The notes beneath the pieces were generated by a model, which saw nothing but the letters and a program-made list of their open reading frames with translations, searched no databases and was not told the origin of the DNA. A stretch of DNA of 64,000 nt, from assembly GCA_038501625.1 (NCBI GenBank), contig JAZAYU010000037.1, positions 5,704,001 through 5,768,000 on the forward strand, given 5' to 3'. This DNA comes from Corbicula japonica. Taxonomy: Eukaryota > Mollusca > Bivalvia > Venerida > Cyrenidae. Below are positions 46,473 to 57,436 of the stretch, piece by piece (within the stretch, counting starts at the first letter, position 1; each line of letters begins with the position of its first letter). The translations under genes and the position numbers were made by a program.

Positions 46473-47636
46473 TAAATGCTTTTTTTCATAAACCAACCTA
46501 CAATATTAGTTAAAATAACTTCTTGGGAAAAACACTAATTTCGAATCGCGTTCTCTAACCTGTCCTCATGAAGTTTACTCTTTGTCAAGAATTAAGCAAT
46601 CGCTCGTAAAAATTTTACGCAATGGACGATAAAATTCGCTAAAATTGCAACGTTACTAAAGTGACTTATCGTAACATTCCGTCATTGCTTTCAAATGTAT
46701 GTTAACAAGACCTGGAGTTTACCTCAGCATGCACAGCTGCCTTTCTAAGTTCGTAAATATGTGCTGGAAAAAGCGACTTAATTATGATAACTTAACACAA
46801 TAGTTTGATACAACGAGGGTACAACTGATAATGGAAACGTGGATAGTCACGTGATATTCATTTAACCAAGAATAAGCTAATCAAATTATCGTTCACATAC
46901 GATGCTAGCAGAATGGTTCATGAAAAAGAAAAAAAGCTATTTTTAATTATTTACATTTGCCAAAATCACTTATTTTTTGTTACGTAGAAGTATCTACATT
47001 TCGTATCTTTATGTTAATGTGTTTATATTTTTTTATATGCCAGATGGGCTGTTGTAAATACTTACATGAACGTTTTGTTACACGTGATTCATTAACATAG
47101 AATACTTACATGTTTAAAGATCTTATTTTAGCGTGTTTGCTAGTTAAAAATGAAATAATTGCTTCTGATTCAACTTACTCTTTTTCTGATATTATGACTT
47201 ACTTTATAAAATCCAGAGTCCAGAATGTGTGTTTTCTTTTCCTCTTTGTTATCTCTGTCCAAGGTTATAAAACCAGTCTCAAATCTCAAGCATCTGATTG
47301 GCCGAAATGGCGCCCATGCTTGAGATTTGAGACTGGTTTACATGCTCAGTTTTAAAATCTCCAGCCTTTGTTATATTTTTTACACTTTATACAAAATAAA
47401 CAAATGAAAAGAAAAGAAAGGAGTTATGTTTTAATCCTTCACAGATTCCAACTAATGATTAGCTTTAAGAATAAAATTTCAGAAATTTCAGCTTAATTTA
47501 GTCTACGAAAAAAGAAACCCTGTCACTCCCAACTGACCTTTTGGTTATATTATAAAGCACTAGCATCCTTATCAATTGGCTATTCGGTTGCATATAATTC
47601 AAAACTCTACTGCCCCACATAGCTGAACAAGACAGC
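46473..47636 (+). other. 3' UTR and flank of CA gene B
   Basis: Related to the gene A 3' UTR. AATAAA at 47395-47400 is the likely polyadenylation signal. A foldback MITE (47261-47360) interrupts the homology; gene A has an empty site at the matching place (around 5615). Confidence 0.6.
47261..47360. mobile_element. Foldback MITE in the probable 3' UTR of CA gene B
   Basis: Starts AAGGTTATAAAACCAGTCTC and has the inverted arm GCTTGAGATTTGAGACTGGT; the centre is deleted relative to the 26106-26241 copy. Confidence 0.85.
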
Positions 47637-49215
47637 TTCACTTTCACGCCACCAACATCTTTCTGTTCGGTTATCTGGAAAACTGCAACTTCACACCACC
47701 TATAACTTGCTATTCGCTTATCTGAACAGCTGCAACTTCACACCACCTATAACTTGCTATTCGCTTATCTGAACAGTTGCAACTTAAAGCCACCTACATC
47801 TTTCTATTCAGATATCTAGACAGCTGCATCTTAACGCCACCTTCATTTTTCTAGTAGGTTTAATAGACAACTGCAACTTTATGCCATCTTTAACTTGCCA
47901 TCTGTTATCTAGACAGCCGCAACTTTGCACCACCTACATCTTGCAGTTAGGTTATTACGCGACCTACAACTTGCTATTCGGTTGTCTGGACAGCTGCATT
48001 TTCACGCCACCTACATCTTCCTAGTCAGTTATCTAAATTGCTGCAACTTTAAGCCTCCTACATTTTTTTCTAGTCGGTTATCTGGAGAACTGCAACTTCC
48101 AGCCACCTACAACTTGCTATTCTGTTATCTAGCCGCATCTTTACGCCATCTACAACATCAGATTTGGTTATCTAGACAGCCTCAACTTCACACCGCCTAC
48201 ATCTTTCTGTTCAGTTATCTAGACAGCTGCAACTTTACACCACGTACATCTTTCTGTTCAGTTATCTAGACAGCTGCAACTTCACACCACCTACATCTTT
48301 CTGTTCAGTTATCTAGACGGCTGCAACTTTACACCACCAACATCATTCTGTTTGGTTATCTAGACAGCTGCAATTTTACGTCACCTACATCTTTCTGTTC
48401 GGTTATCTAGACAGCTGCAACTTCACGCCACCTTCATCTTTCTGTTCGGTTATCTAGACAGCTGCAACTTCACGCCACCTTCATCTTTCTGTTCGGTTAT
48501 CTAGACAGCTGCAACTTAACGCCACCTTCATCTAACTGTTTGGTTATCTAGACAGCTGCAACTTCACGTCAACTACATCTTTCTATTCGGTTATCTAGAC
48601 AGCTGCAACCTCACGCCGCCTTCATCTTTCTGTTTGGTTATCTAGACAGCTGCAATTTTACGTCACCTACATCTTTCTATTTGGTTATCTAGACAGCTGC
48701 AACTTCACGCCACCTTCATCTTTCTGTTCAGTTATCTAGACAGCTGCAACTTAACGCCACCTTCATCTTTCTATTCGGTTATCTAGACAGCTGCAACTTA
48801 ACGCAACCTTCATATTTCTATTCGGTTATCTAGACAGCTGCAACTTTACGAAACCTTCATCTTTTATATTCGGTTATCTAGACAGCTGCAACTTCACACC
48901 ACCTAAATCATTCTAGCCGGTTATCTAGACAGCTGCAACTTCACACCACCTACAACTTGCTGTTCGGTTATCTAGACAGCTGCATATTCACGCCACCACA
49001 TCTTTCTAGCCAGTCATCTAGAGAGCTGCAACTTCACACCACCTACATCTTTTAAGCCGGTTATCTATACAGCTGCATCTTTAAACCACCTTCGTCTTTC
49101 TAGCCGGTTGCTGTTCGGTTATCTAGATAGCTGCATCTTCACGCTTCGTACAACTCTCTGTTGGGTAATCTAGAAAGCTGCACCTTATCTAGACAACTGT
49201 ATGTTCACGCCATGT
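47637..49215. repeat. 47-bp satellite, about 33 copies
   Basis: The unit contains GGTTATCTAGACAGCTGCAA, CTTCACGCCACC and TTCATCTTTCTGTTC. Neighbouring units at 48448 and 48495 are 47 bp apart. The core (48160-48990) is regular and both edges are degenerate. Each unit carries TCTAGA and CAGCTG palindromes. Forty-seven is not a multiple of three, so the open frames across it (for example 47925-48269) are not genes. Confidence 0.95.
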
Positions 49216-51137
49216 ACATCCTGCTATTCGGTGATAACAATTTCAGTACTGGAAAGGATATTTTATCAAAGAAACTCCTCATTTTTGCATTTTACATTCT
49301 GCAATTATGCATGTCTTAGTGTGGTTATGCTATAACACAGTTTAAAATGAAATAAAATGACCCCATGATTGATAACCCGAAATAGACAAACCCACATGGT
49401 TATTCGTCAAGAGATTGTCTTTTCAAGTTTCTCAAGTAGCCCCGTTCTGCCACCCCGCCTACCAAGAATCCTTACACCATCCAACTCCTACAGATAACCC
49501 TATATATAACCACCTCATTCTTCCTTAATTGTTTTCGAAGGTATAAAATGCACTTAAACCGCTTTCTTTTTTTTTTACTTTTCTCAAATTTCTGCCATTT
49601 GCGCATCTCTTATGGCTCTTTTTCAATGCATTTCCAAAAAGAGGCAGAGCCAATGTTTATAAGCCGCGATAAAGTCTTTGCCATTTCAGCCATTCAGATG
49701 CTTGAGATTTGAGACTGGTCTCCAAACCTAGTTTCATGATCTCGAATCCTGGTCTGTAAAAATACAGTTCTTACACCTTGATATTGATGAAAGGTTAGCC
49801 AATTTGCAATCATCGTTACTTTTCTGGTAGAAACTAGTTTTGTCTTCTAATCAAGCACAAATAAGTTTGCGGTTACAATAATAAAACAAGAATCGTTTTG
49901 CACAATATATACATTGGCGTTACAAGTAAACATGTACTATTTTAATAATCAAATATTATAAAGTGGACAGTATACAGTCTATACACCTAAGTCCCATTAG
50001 TTAAGAGGTCAAAAGCAGCGTCAATGTGATCTACCAAGCAGTGAAAATAAGTGTACGGCCGTTGGTTCGATCCATATATTGAAAATATCTTTTTGCATTA
50101 TAAATTAATTCATAATCGCTTTCAGCATTTTTTTACAAAAATAATGTGATAGTTTGGATCTTCTCATTCCTCGAGACGGGACAAACTTCCAAGGTCGTTA
50201 AGTAATTATCAGTTTTCTTATATTTTCCTGCGGATATTGGATATGAACAAATTTGCACGTTAACTATTGATAATGACAAAATAAAATAAACTGAAGAGTA
50301 TCTATCTAAATATCTTAAGAATCAAATTAATTGAAAATATATTAATGTATGATATTTATATTTGAAGCATGCCTTCTCTCCGTCCGTCCGACCGACCCTC
50401 TCGGCCTGTTTGTCAATTATCCGGTAGGTATTGATGATAAGCAAAAGTCATTCATTAAAAATAAGTTTTTTAAGACTAACGGACATATTATTTTATGAGT
50501 AATCACTAACATTTACTTCCTATGAACTGCATTGGATTTCATCAATAAAATATTTGGAAAACAAATTTTTAAGGTGTACTGTTAAACCAGCCACATAGTT
50601 AATTAAACGAGTTCAATGTAGTCGTTACACTTCTTGATTCCAATGAAAACATGATTCTGATTTTGTCGTGAAAGCGAAACATTAATCCATCAGTCGCTAG
50701 ATGAAAGTCGGTGGTGCAGTAAAAAAATCACTGGTTAGTAACATGACGCGAATTACCATAGCAACATTGTAAACAGACAGGCGAACTCAGCAGGTAAGTG
50801 GATTTTTATATGAAAAAAAAATGGAAATAATTTATAAACGACTTAATTTTATTTCTTTTATAGTTATTTAAAAGTACCTACGATAAATCAGCGAGAGGAA
50901 TTCTTTTAGGGGTTGGTTTAATACACTGTGGTAAAATTACGCTTTGCCGATGCTACGAATGCCAACCAGTAAGACCCCCCCCCCCCCAGATGCCAAAAAT
51001 ATGAATGATCGATTTCGCTCATTCATATTTCTGTATAGGCAATATGATCTTCTCCAGCAAATTTGTTCATTATATTCGAGTAAAAACTTGAAGTGGAATG
51101 GCGGCTAGCTCCACAAATTAGTCAAACAGATGAGCTT
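49216..51137. other. Intergenic, small repeats only
   Basis: A MITE half-copy of the AAGGTTATAAAAC family lies at 49680-49746 (GATGCTTGAGATTTGAGACT). A B-box-like GGTTCGATCC lies at 50064-50073 without a recognisable tRNA. A C10-type run occurs near 50977-50987. No gene found. Confidence 0.55.
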
Positions 51138-51291
51138 ATGATAATAATAATAATGATAATGCTTGTTGATGATTATGATGATGATGATGGTGGTGGTGGT
51201 GATTATGATGATGATGATGGTGGTGGTGGTTATGGTGGTGATGATGATGATGACGATGATGATGATTATGATGATGATGATGATAAAAACT
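51138..51291. repeat. GAT/GGT microsatellite
   Basis: Mixed GAT, GGT and ATA triplets. The frame 51093-51332 reads mainly Asp and Gly through it and is not considered a gene. Confidence 0.95.
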
Positions 51292-51417
51292 CCTCATGCG
51301 CTTCTCAGACCTGGTTTTTGCGCATAATATAGCTTCACTAGCCTAGAGTGAAACATACATTAGATAAACAACATGTACTGTATACAATGTTTGAACTTCT
51401 CTTTTCATTTTAGTAGA

Positions 51418-51604
51418 ATGGGAACAAAGACTCTTATCGGTATAGCTGCTGTCATACTGACTTTGTGTGCCTTTGGACTGACGATCGCATCTCTGGCAGT
51501 GCCTATATGGTATAGTATTGACGTGGAAAGTGTTAAAGTTCAAATTGGATTGTTCCAAACTTGTACCGAAGTCTTGGGGTTCAAAATATGCGTTCCAACG
51601 CCAG
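51418..51604 (+). CDS. Claudin-like gene (plus), exon 1
   Basis: 187 nt, ending in donor GTGAGC. TM1 (TLIGIAAVILTLCAFGLTIA) and the first loop with two cysteines. Confidence 0.9.
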
Positions 51605-53873
51605 GTGAGCAATACGCCTTCTGTTTGTTTCACTTACACCATTCAAAAACAATTAATGAAGAAAGCGTAAAAGTTTTATGTATGTGTCTAAACTCCAGAC
51701 TTTAATATTAAATGCAAAATGCCTTAAGTCTGTTATCTAAAGAGAAATGTAGTTAAAACTTAACAAGAATCAAATCTTGCGATCTCGGAGATTGGAAGTT
51801 GTTTGTTGATGCGTAAAACATCGAACTATGTAACTGCATACCAACGATGCGTTCAAGTTGTTAATATTCACAGAATGCATGGGTTTCAGACATAACGCGC
51901 ACGCTAGAACTTGTGGGTTTCACATACCGCTTGGTGTCGCTGCACGCAGCCGTTAACAGCTAGTACAAGACAGGAAATGCGCATCCTTGTCAGGATAAGA
52001 CTCAACCCTTAAAGCTCAGGCAGATTATAAGAAATATTACATAATTAACTATGCCCCCAAAACCGGTCTGCAACAAATAAGATAATGCTATGAATGATTT
52101 GTATACGCTTCGACAATACTGAAGATGCTGTAGCTTGTTTGTTTTTTTTTTGTTTAAACTTTAAATGATATATAATTAAAACATTACTATTTCTTGATGA
52201 TATATAGCTTTAATTCAAATTCGAGTTAGGATTGAGCTTATAGCAAGAAACTCATATCTCCGTGCATATCACCAAACGTCGTTTAGATGCGCAGGCCTTT
52301 ATCACTCTACGGGGTTTCGCATCTTAAAGCGTTACTCCTTTCGTCTGCACTGTCATAGATAAAAAAAGAAAAATACCAAAAGTTGCAGTTCAATAATTTC
52401 CGCTCCATAACTTTGTCAACTCATGGATGGAATTGAATAAAACTTGCATCAAGTATTCACCTCATTAAGACGATGTGCAGAACCTGTGTATTAACTGTGC
52501 TTGCTTAAGGTAAAGGTCACAATTGGTAGTCAAATGTTTGAGCCATGTAGTTCCTGTTTAAACCGCTTAAAGGAATTTCATGAAGCTTTGGTCAAATATA
52601 TTTCCTATCAAGACAAAGCGCAGAACTCATGTTTCAACTGTGCTGGCTCAAAGCCAATGTCACAAGTGGAAGTCGAATGTTTGAGCAAAATTTCCGTGAC
52701 GCAACAAGCCAAACAAGCGAAGTTACTTATGTAAAATCACTGTAATATTAATGTACGTGTTATTTCCCCTTATTTTCGAAAATGAACCTAATCGTGAACG
52801 TAAGGCAAGTCTTGACGTGGGAGGGGCGAGGGGGAGAGCTTTTGTACATGGGCATCCATTTCACTTTTAATATTGTTTGCAACATTTTATAAGGCGGTGT
52901 TGGACATTGCTGCCCTTCAGACTGCCCTGTGATCACTATTTTTAAAGCCATATAAAAATCAAATTACACAAAGTAAAAGACGACCTAACATCTGACCATG
53001 TGATCTTACCTACCAGTAATATATGCTGTTGATTTTCAGCCGTCACTGACACGTTTCAAGCGACAAGATGGTTGGTCGTTGCCGGCAATGTTGTTATTGG
53101 CATTGCATTGTTATTCGGGTTATTGCTTATGTGCACAAAGAATGCCTGTGTCGCTAAGTCTGCGTGCGTTCTTGATATCCTTGGAGGTAAGTTCTGTCAT
53201 AAAAATAAACTGTGAACTAACCAAATTTACAAATGGTTACGAGTAGTTTTCAATAGATGAAAACGGACCTTTGAAAGCCACCGAACACGACAAATATGAA
53301 AATATTGCCTACATGAAGCGAGTTATTTTGTGTGTGCACGACATTCTAAAAAAGTCACGTGGTTAATATTTACATTCGGATATTTTCATTCGACGTATAA
53401 CGGTTTCAATTTCAGTTGTTTGTAGGCTTAAGTGATAACGAATAGAACTTTCCACCACAATTTATAGGTCTTCTTATGTTTATTAAGGATTGTTGAGATA
53501 TAGAAGGTTCTTCAATTCCAGAATCGACCCTTGTTTTTTTTAGTAACTGGAGATCGAACCAGGGTCCCTAAACTCAGTATACATTGAGCTTTGGTTCCAT
53601 TGGATTTCCTATATTTTTACAGAATACATAGCGACTATTTAAGATTAATGACTATTTTTATGTTTCCAATTTGTACTTTCAGGTTTGTGCATATTAGCCG
53701 CTGTGATAATTACTGCCATAGACGCTAATGCTTCGTACATCTCATCTTTTTATGGCGTATCGTTTATTCTTGCCTGCATAGCTCTTAGCCTCGCCATTAT
53801 AGCCGGTGTATTATTTGTTTTTGCCAAGACAAAGAAGTCTGGAACAGCAGGACACGTGATCCAGCCGATTTAA
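51418..53873 (+). CDS. Claudin/PMP22-like four-transmembrane protein, second gene
   Basis: Exons 51418-51604, 53040-53186 and 53683-53873 join in phase 1 to 174 residues. The start ATG at 51418 is chosen because a TTTCATTTTAG acceptor ends only four bases before it, which makes the in-frame upstream ATG at 51373 intronic. Four hydrophobic segments are at about residues 5-30, 75-97, 110-130 and 140-163. The first loop has VPIWYS...IGLFQTC...FKIC, a variant of the claudin W-GLW-C-C pattern with GLF in place of GLW. The tail KTKKSGTAGHVIQPI is short. Exon lengths (187/147/191) and phases parallel the antisense gene at 36152-37571, so they are paralogues. A junction or membrane-barrier role follows from family only. 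Confidence 0.9.
53040..53186 (+). CDS. Claudin-like gene (plus), exon 2
   Basis: 147 nt between GATTTTCAG and GTAAGT, phase 1 both sides. Encodes ATRWLVVAGNVVIGIALLFG (TM2) and a Cys-containing turn NACVAKSAC. The frame is too short to stand out alone but completes the protein in phase. Confidence 0.88.
53245..53320 (+). repeat. Short repeat shared with the CA gene A 285-bp repeat
   Basis: About 65 bp (CTTTGAAAGCCACC, AACACGA, AAATATGAAAATATTGC) match 2925-2985 and 4287-4347. It lies in intron 2 of the claudin-like gene. Both versions are open in one frame with an LKAT-(E/K)-H-(D/E)-KYENIA product, so a former exon is possible; a mobile repeat is equally so. Confidence 0.5.
53683..53873 (+). 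CDS. Claudin-like gene (plus), exon 3
   Basis: 191 nt after GTACTTTCAG, stop TAA at 53871-53873. Encodes the end of TM3, the loop DANASYISS with a possible N-glycan, TM4 and the tail. Confidence 0.92.
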
Positions 53874-55404
53874 AACAGGACACGTGACAACCTTAATCCA
53901 TCGAACAGAACAGAAGAGAATCGAATGACTGCTCAAACATCTGACTTTTATCTTTCGTGTTAAATAATTCATTAGTGTAGACGCTGATCAAAATGCACAG
54001 AGGTTAATCGACTGTGATAGCGACTAAATCTCGGGAGAAGATGGATATTTGATATGAATTTGACCATAAGTGTATCAAAATGTCCTTAAACTAAGATTTC
54101 AGACATAAACAGAATGCATATATGTATAACGCCTGTCATACTGAATAATAGTTTGGAGGTGTTTAGAATTTTCAGAAAATACCAAAGATCTGCGGCGTTT
54201 CGTAAACTGTAACAATTGTGTCTGTAAACGTAAACCACATCCACGCTGTATTGCTCTCTAGAATAGGTATACATTACCACCAATCAAAACACTTTTGTTT
54301 TGTTTTCCCTCTTCATATTTTATTATAGCGCTTAATTTACGTCATTTCATTGGTCAGAAACTAGGTTAAAAAGACAGAGATTCGAATTTTGACTAATACC
54401 TGACATTTCAATCGATCACAGAGCAACTGAACTCTTCTTCAAAATTATTTTATCGTAACTGAAAAGGTTACTTCTATTTAAATCATGTAGAGACTGTCAA
54501 TTTTATATGAAAAATGAAACTGAATATACATTCCAATTAAATATTGACATCATGATATTATTTTGATAGATACTCAAGTCCGTTGACGACGGCACGATTT
54601 GTTAACGGTTTGTGAACATGATGCTATTTAATACTCAGCCTTACTCGATAAAGATGCTTAAAAGCACACAACACAAGAATCATAAGAATCGCTCTCGAGA
54701 TAAAAATAGGCATTCGATGACTTTATAGTGATCAGATAACTCGCAATTAAATCAGCAAACTCGGAGATAAAAGAAAGAGTAATCAAGCTGCAACGTTCTT
54801 TTTCTGAACGAATTATGGATCATAATATATTATTACTATGTAACTATTACTTGATGAACTTTATTAACGTACAACTATTCCGGCCCAAAGGAATAATTGG
54901 CCCGGCTTTAAATAGAGGTTTATAGCGAGTGTTGAGTACCATGTGGCCTGGCTTTATAGATAGATCGTTGAGTACTGAACGGGAACCATTTTGTAAGTAC
55001 AACGGTACGGTATTACCCAAGGAAATCCGATTAGTAAGAGGGAAGATGTCAACGTATTTTTATGTTGCTTGATTATGTGGACTTTTATTGTTAAATTATG
55101 TCGTAGGTTAAGTATGCAAAAGTTTTATGTTTCTATATAAACAAAATATTTACATGACGAAGATGCAATTCCATGTAGGTTAAGTCAGATAATTGATTGT
55201 TGTGAAATTAAATTTTGGTGTAACTGTCCACAAAGTGCAAGGTCTAACATTATCTTCAGCTGTTGTTGATATCGGGAAAACGATATTACAAGGAGGAATG
55301 GCTTACATAGCTCTCAGTAGCGTATCTACTTATGAAAATCTACAATGATAATAATGAAAAATCAGTTACATTTATGAAATTTTGAGTGCTCTTAACGATC
55401 CACT
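53874..55404. other. 3' flank of the claudin-like gene, no further gene seen
   Basis: No clear AATAAA close to the stop was noted. The only structure is an inverted pair CAAGGAGGA (about 55290) and TCCTCCTTG (about 55412) near the right edge, the second being the border of the Penelope-like element. Confidence 0.5.
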
Positions 55405-55528
55405 ACACTCCTCCTTGTTCGACCGTCGATTGAAAAGGAAATTATCAAACTAAACAAAATTAACATTCATTTGTGCAAAATTTCATTGAAAGGCATTTTG
55501 CCGATTTTGAAATGTTGATACTTTTCTT

Positions 55529-55737
55529 TTTAAACCCCCAGTGGCAATTTCATTTGCCACTGACCGTTCCAAGGCGGTAACCCCTCGGGTTCTCATTTTT
55601 GTTAATTGTTAGTGGTGTCTCTTTTGAAACTGATCATTTTATTAACCATGCTCTCTCCCTCTCTTCTTCTTGACTGTGTGGGGAGGCTGTTTTTTCTGAA
55701 TGTGGCGATTCCTGATATGCATATTTCACCTTTTTAT
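55529..55737 (+). repeat. Pseudo-LTR, left copy
   Basis: Starts TTTAAACCCCCAGTGGCAAT and ends CATATTTCACCTTTTTAT. One difference from 59642-59850 was seen (GGGTTCTC against GGGTGCTC). It contains two hairpins: CAGTGGCAA with TTTGCCACTG, and ACCG with CGGT. Confidence 0.92.
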
Positions 55738-56178
55738 AATCACAGTGGGGCCGTTGTCGTTACCAAAATCTCCACGACGTACCAAGTTTAAAAGTAAATA
55801 TCTTTCTAGAGAAAGCGAATTGGAAGCTGTGGTTTCAAATAATTACAGGGAAATAATTGAACTTTATCATGGTATATTTCAAATATTTCAGATTTGGTAA
55901 TGAAAAAGAATATTTGCGACCGATTCGTCAAATGACATATTTTGTCAAAAAATTGCACACTTTTTCTGAAATTTCTTTGTAAATAATATCCTGTGTGCGT
56001 CAAGATTTCGTCAGTAGAGTCCTTAACAAACAGGGAATCAATATGTATATTTTTGTCTGCTTAGATATTGCCGGAAAATGTAAAAATCAGGCCAATACTC
56101 AGTTTCGCCGAAAAACGTTCATGTACACAAGCAACTGCCGTCGTCTTACCCACGGCATTCATCTTATCGGGTTGAACG

Positions 56179-57436
56179 GTGTGTATAAGGGTATCTTCTG
56201 CGTCTTCTGTCCAAACACCGCATAAAATTAAATCATTTAAAAGTCTGCAGCCATCAGTTCGTTTATCACGTTTAAATTTATCTTCGGCAAGCTCTATTAA
56301 TATGACAGGTCTGCAGAGTGTTCATCGTACAAATTTATTTAAAAACAATTTGAAAATTACACTGTCACCTTTAAAATCTCCTATTCTTCGAAAATACAAT
56401 ATTTCTACACCAAATAAATTGAATGACGCAAGACGCAGATCTTATCCTTCTATTTTGAAGTGCAATTCTAAGAGGTGCAGATGCTGTGATTATTTGAATT
56501 GTAATTCTGTCATTAAATCCACAGTTAACGGTATAACTTTTTCTGTTAACATTAATAATGTTTTAACTTGAAATTCTAATAACTGTGGAATTCAATATGT
56601 AGGTCAAACAGGTCGCCCCTTAAAAAACACGTTTTGGACAACATTGCTCGAAAATTCGAAACAACAGCAAATTTAAAACATTTTTATACCAGCATTTTAA
56701 ACATTCAGGACACCGTTTACAAAATATTTCCGTTCAACCAGTAGAAAAACTTACATTTGACAGCGCTGCATCAAGAGCATTTAAAATTAGGGCCAGACTC
56801 ATTTCGGAACAAAAATGGATTAAAAAATTACAATCTGCATACCCACTTGGTTTAAATGATAATATTTATCAGGAAGGCAACATTTCTAAAAATCCTGATT
56901 ATGACGTCTTTGAATTGCTTGAATTACGCAAAAGAAAATCGAGGTCGCATGGAAGCAGAACTAATGGAAACATAAAAAGAAAATCACGTATTCGTTGTTC
57001 TATTAATGACCTACATATCATTTTAAAACAATCTGGCAGACACGCTATGCTATCTAGGTTGGCTTCTCTTTCTATATCAAGTCTGCAGAAACTGGATAAG
57101 GAAGCCGACGACATCGTCATAAGAACCCATCCTTTTTACGAGGTTGCTGGTCTGATTCAGTGTTATACTCGGCATGTTCTCAGGCCACACATTGACTTGG
57201 AATCTGACCATAAAAGACATTTCCTTAAAATTTCTTTTTTAAATAAAGGAATAGATTTTATTGATCTTCCTAGTATATTTAAAGATAAAACAGTTCAATC
57301 GGCTGTTCCTAATTATTTTAAGAATACTGAATCGACTATGGTTTGTTATAAATACAACAAACCAACTAGAAATACAATTTTTAATTACAATAAAATTACC
57401 TCTGATTTACAGATCATTGATAATACACCAAAATCT
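56179..57436 (+). pseudogene. Penelope-like ORF, N-terminal part with Cys-rich motif and GIY-YIG nuclease
   Basis: The frame at 56179-56571 ends in a TGA just inside the nuclease. Before it KCNSKRCRCCDYLNC (about 56458-56502) is a probable zinc-binding motif. The same frame continues after the stop with CGIQYVGQTGRPLK (YVG at 56596-56604), the YIG half of GIY-YIG. After a frameshift come HFYQHFKHSGH, a segment ending EQKWIKKLQSAYPLGLND (about 56800-56855) typical of Penelope GIY-YIG domains, and a basic linker RKRKSRSHG. The frame 56915-57436 covers the region between nuclease and RT (SGRHAMLSRLASLSIS, FYEVAGL). At least one frameshift and two stops are present. Confidence 0.83.

Noticed and set aside
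47925..48269. 114-codon ORF across the satellite
   Set aside because: The unit length of 47 bp is not divisible by three and the frame does not persist; spurious.
47637..49215. CRISPR-like regular repeat array
   Set aside because: Units are contiguous 47-bp tandem copies without unique spacers, in a eukaryotic genome.
51093..51332. Asp/Gly-rich ORF
   Set aside because: GAT/GGT microsatellite in the flank of the claudin-like gene; no codon pattern of a gene on either side.
51373..51417. Upstream in-frame start for the second claudin-like gene
   Set aside because: A strong polypyrimidine-AG acceptor lies between this ATG and the conserved start at 51418, so it is intronic.
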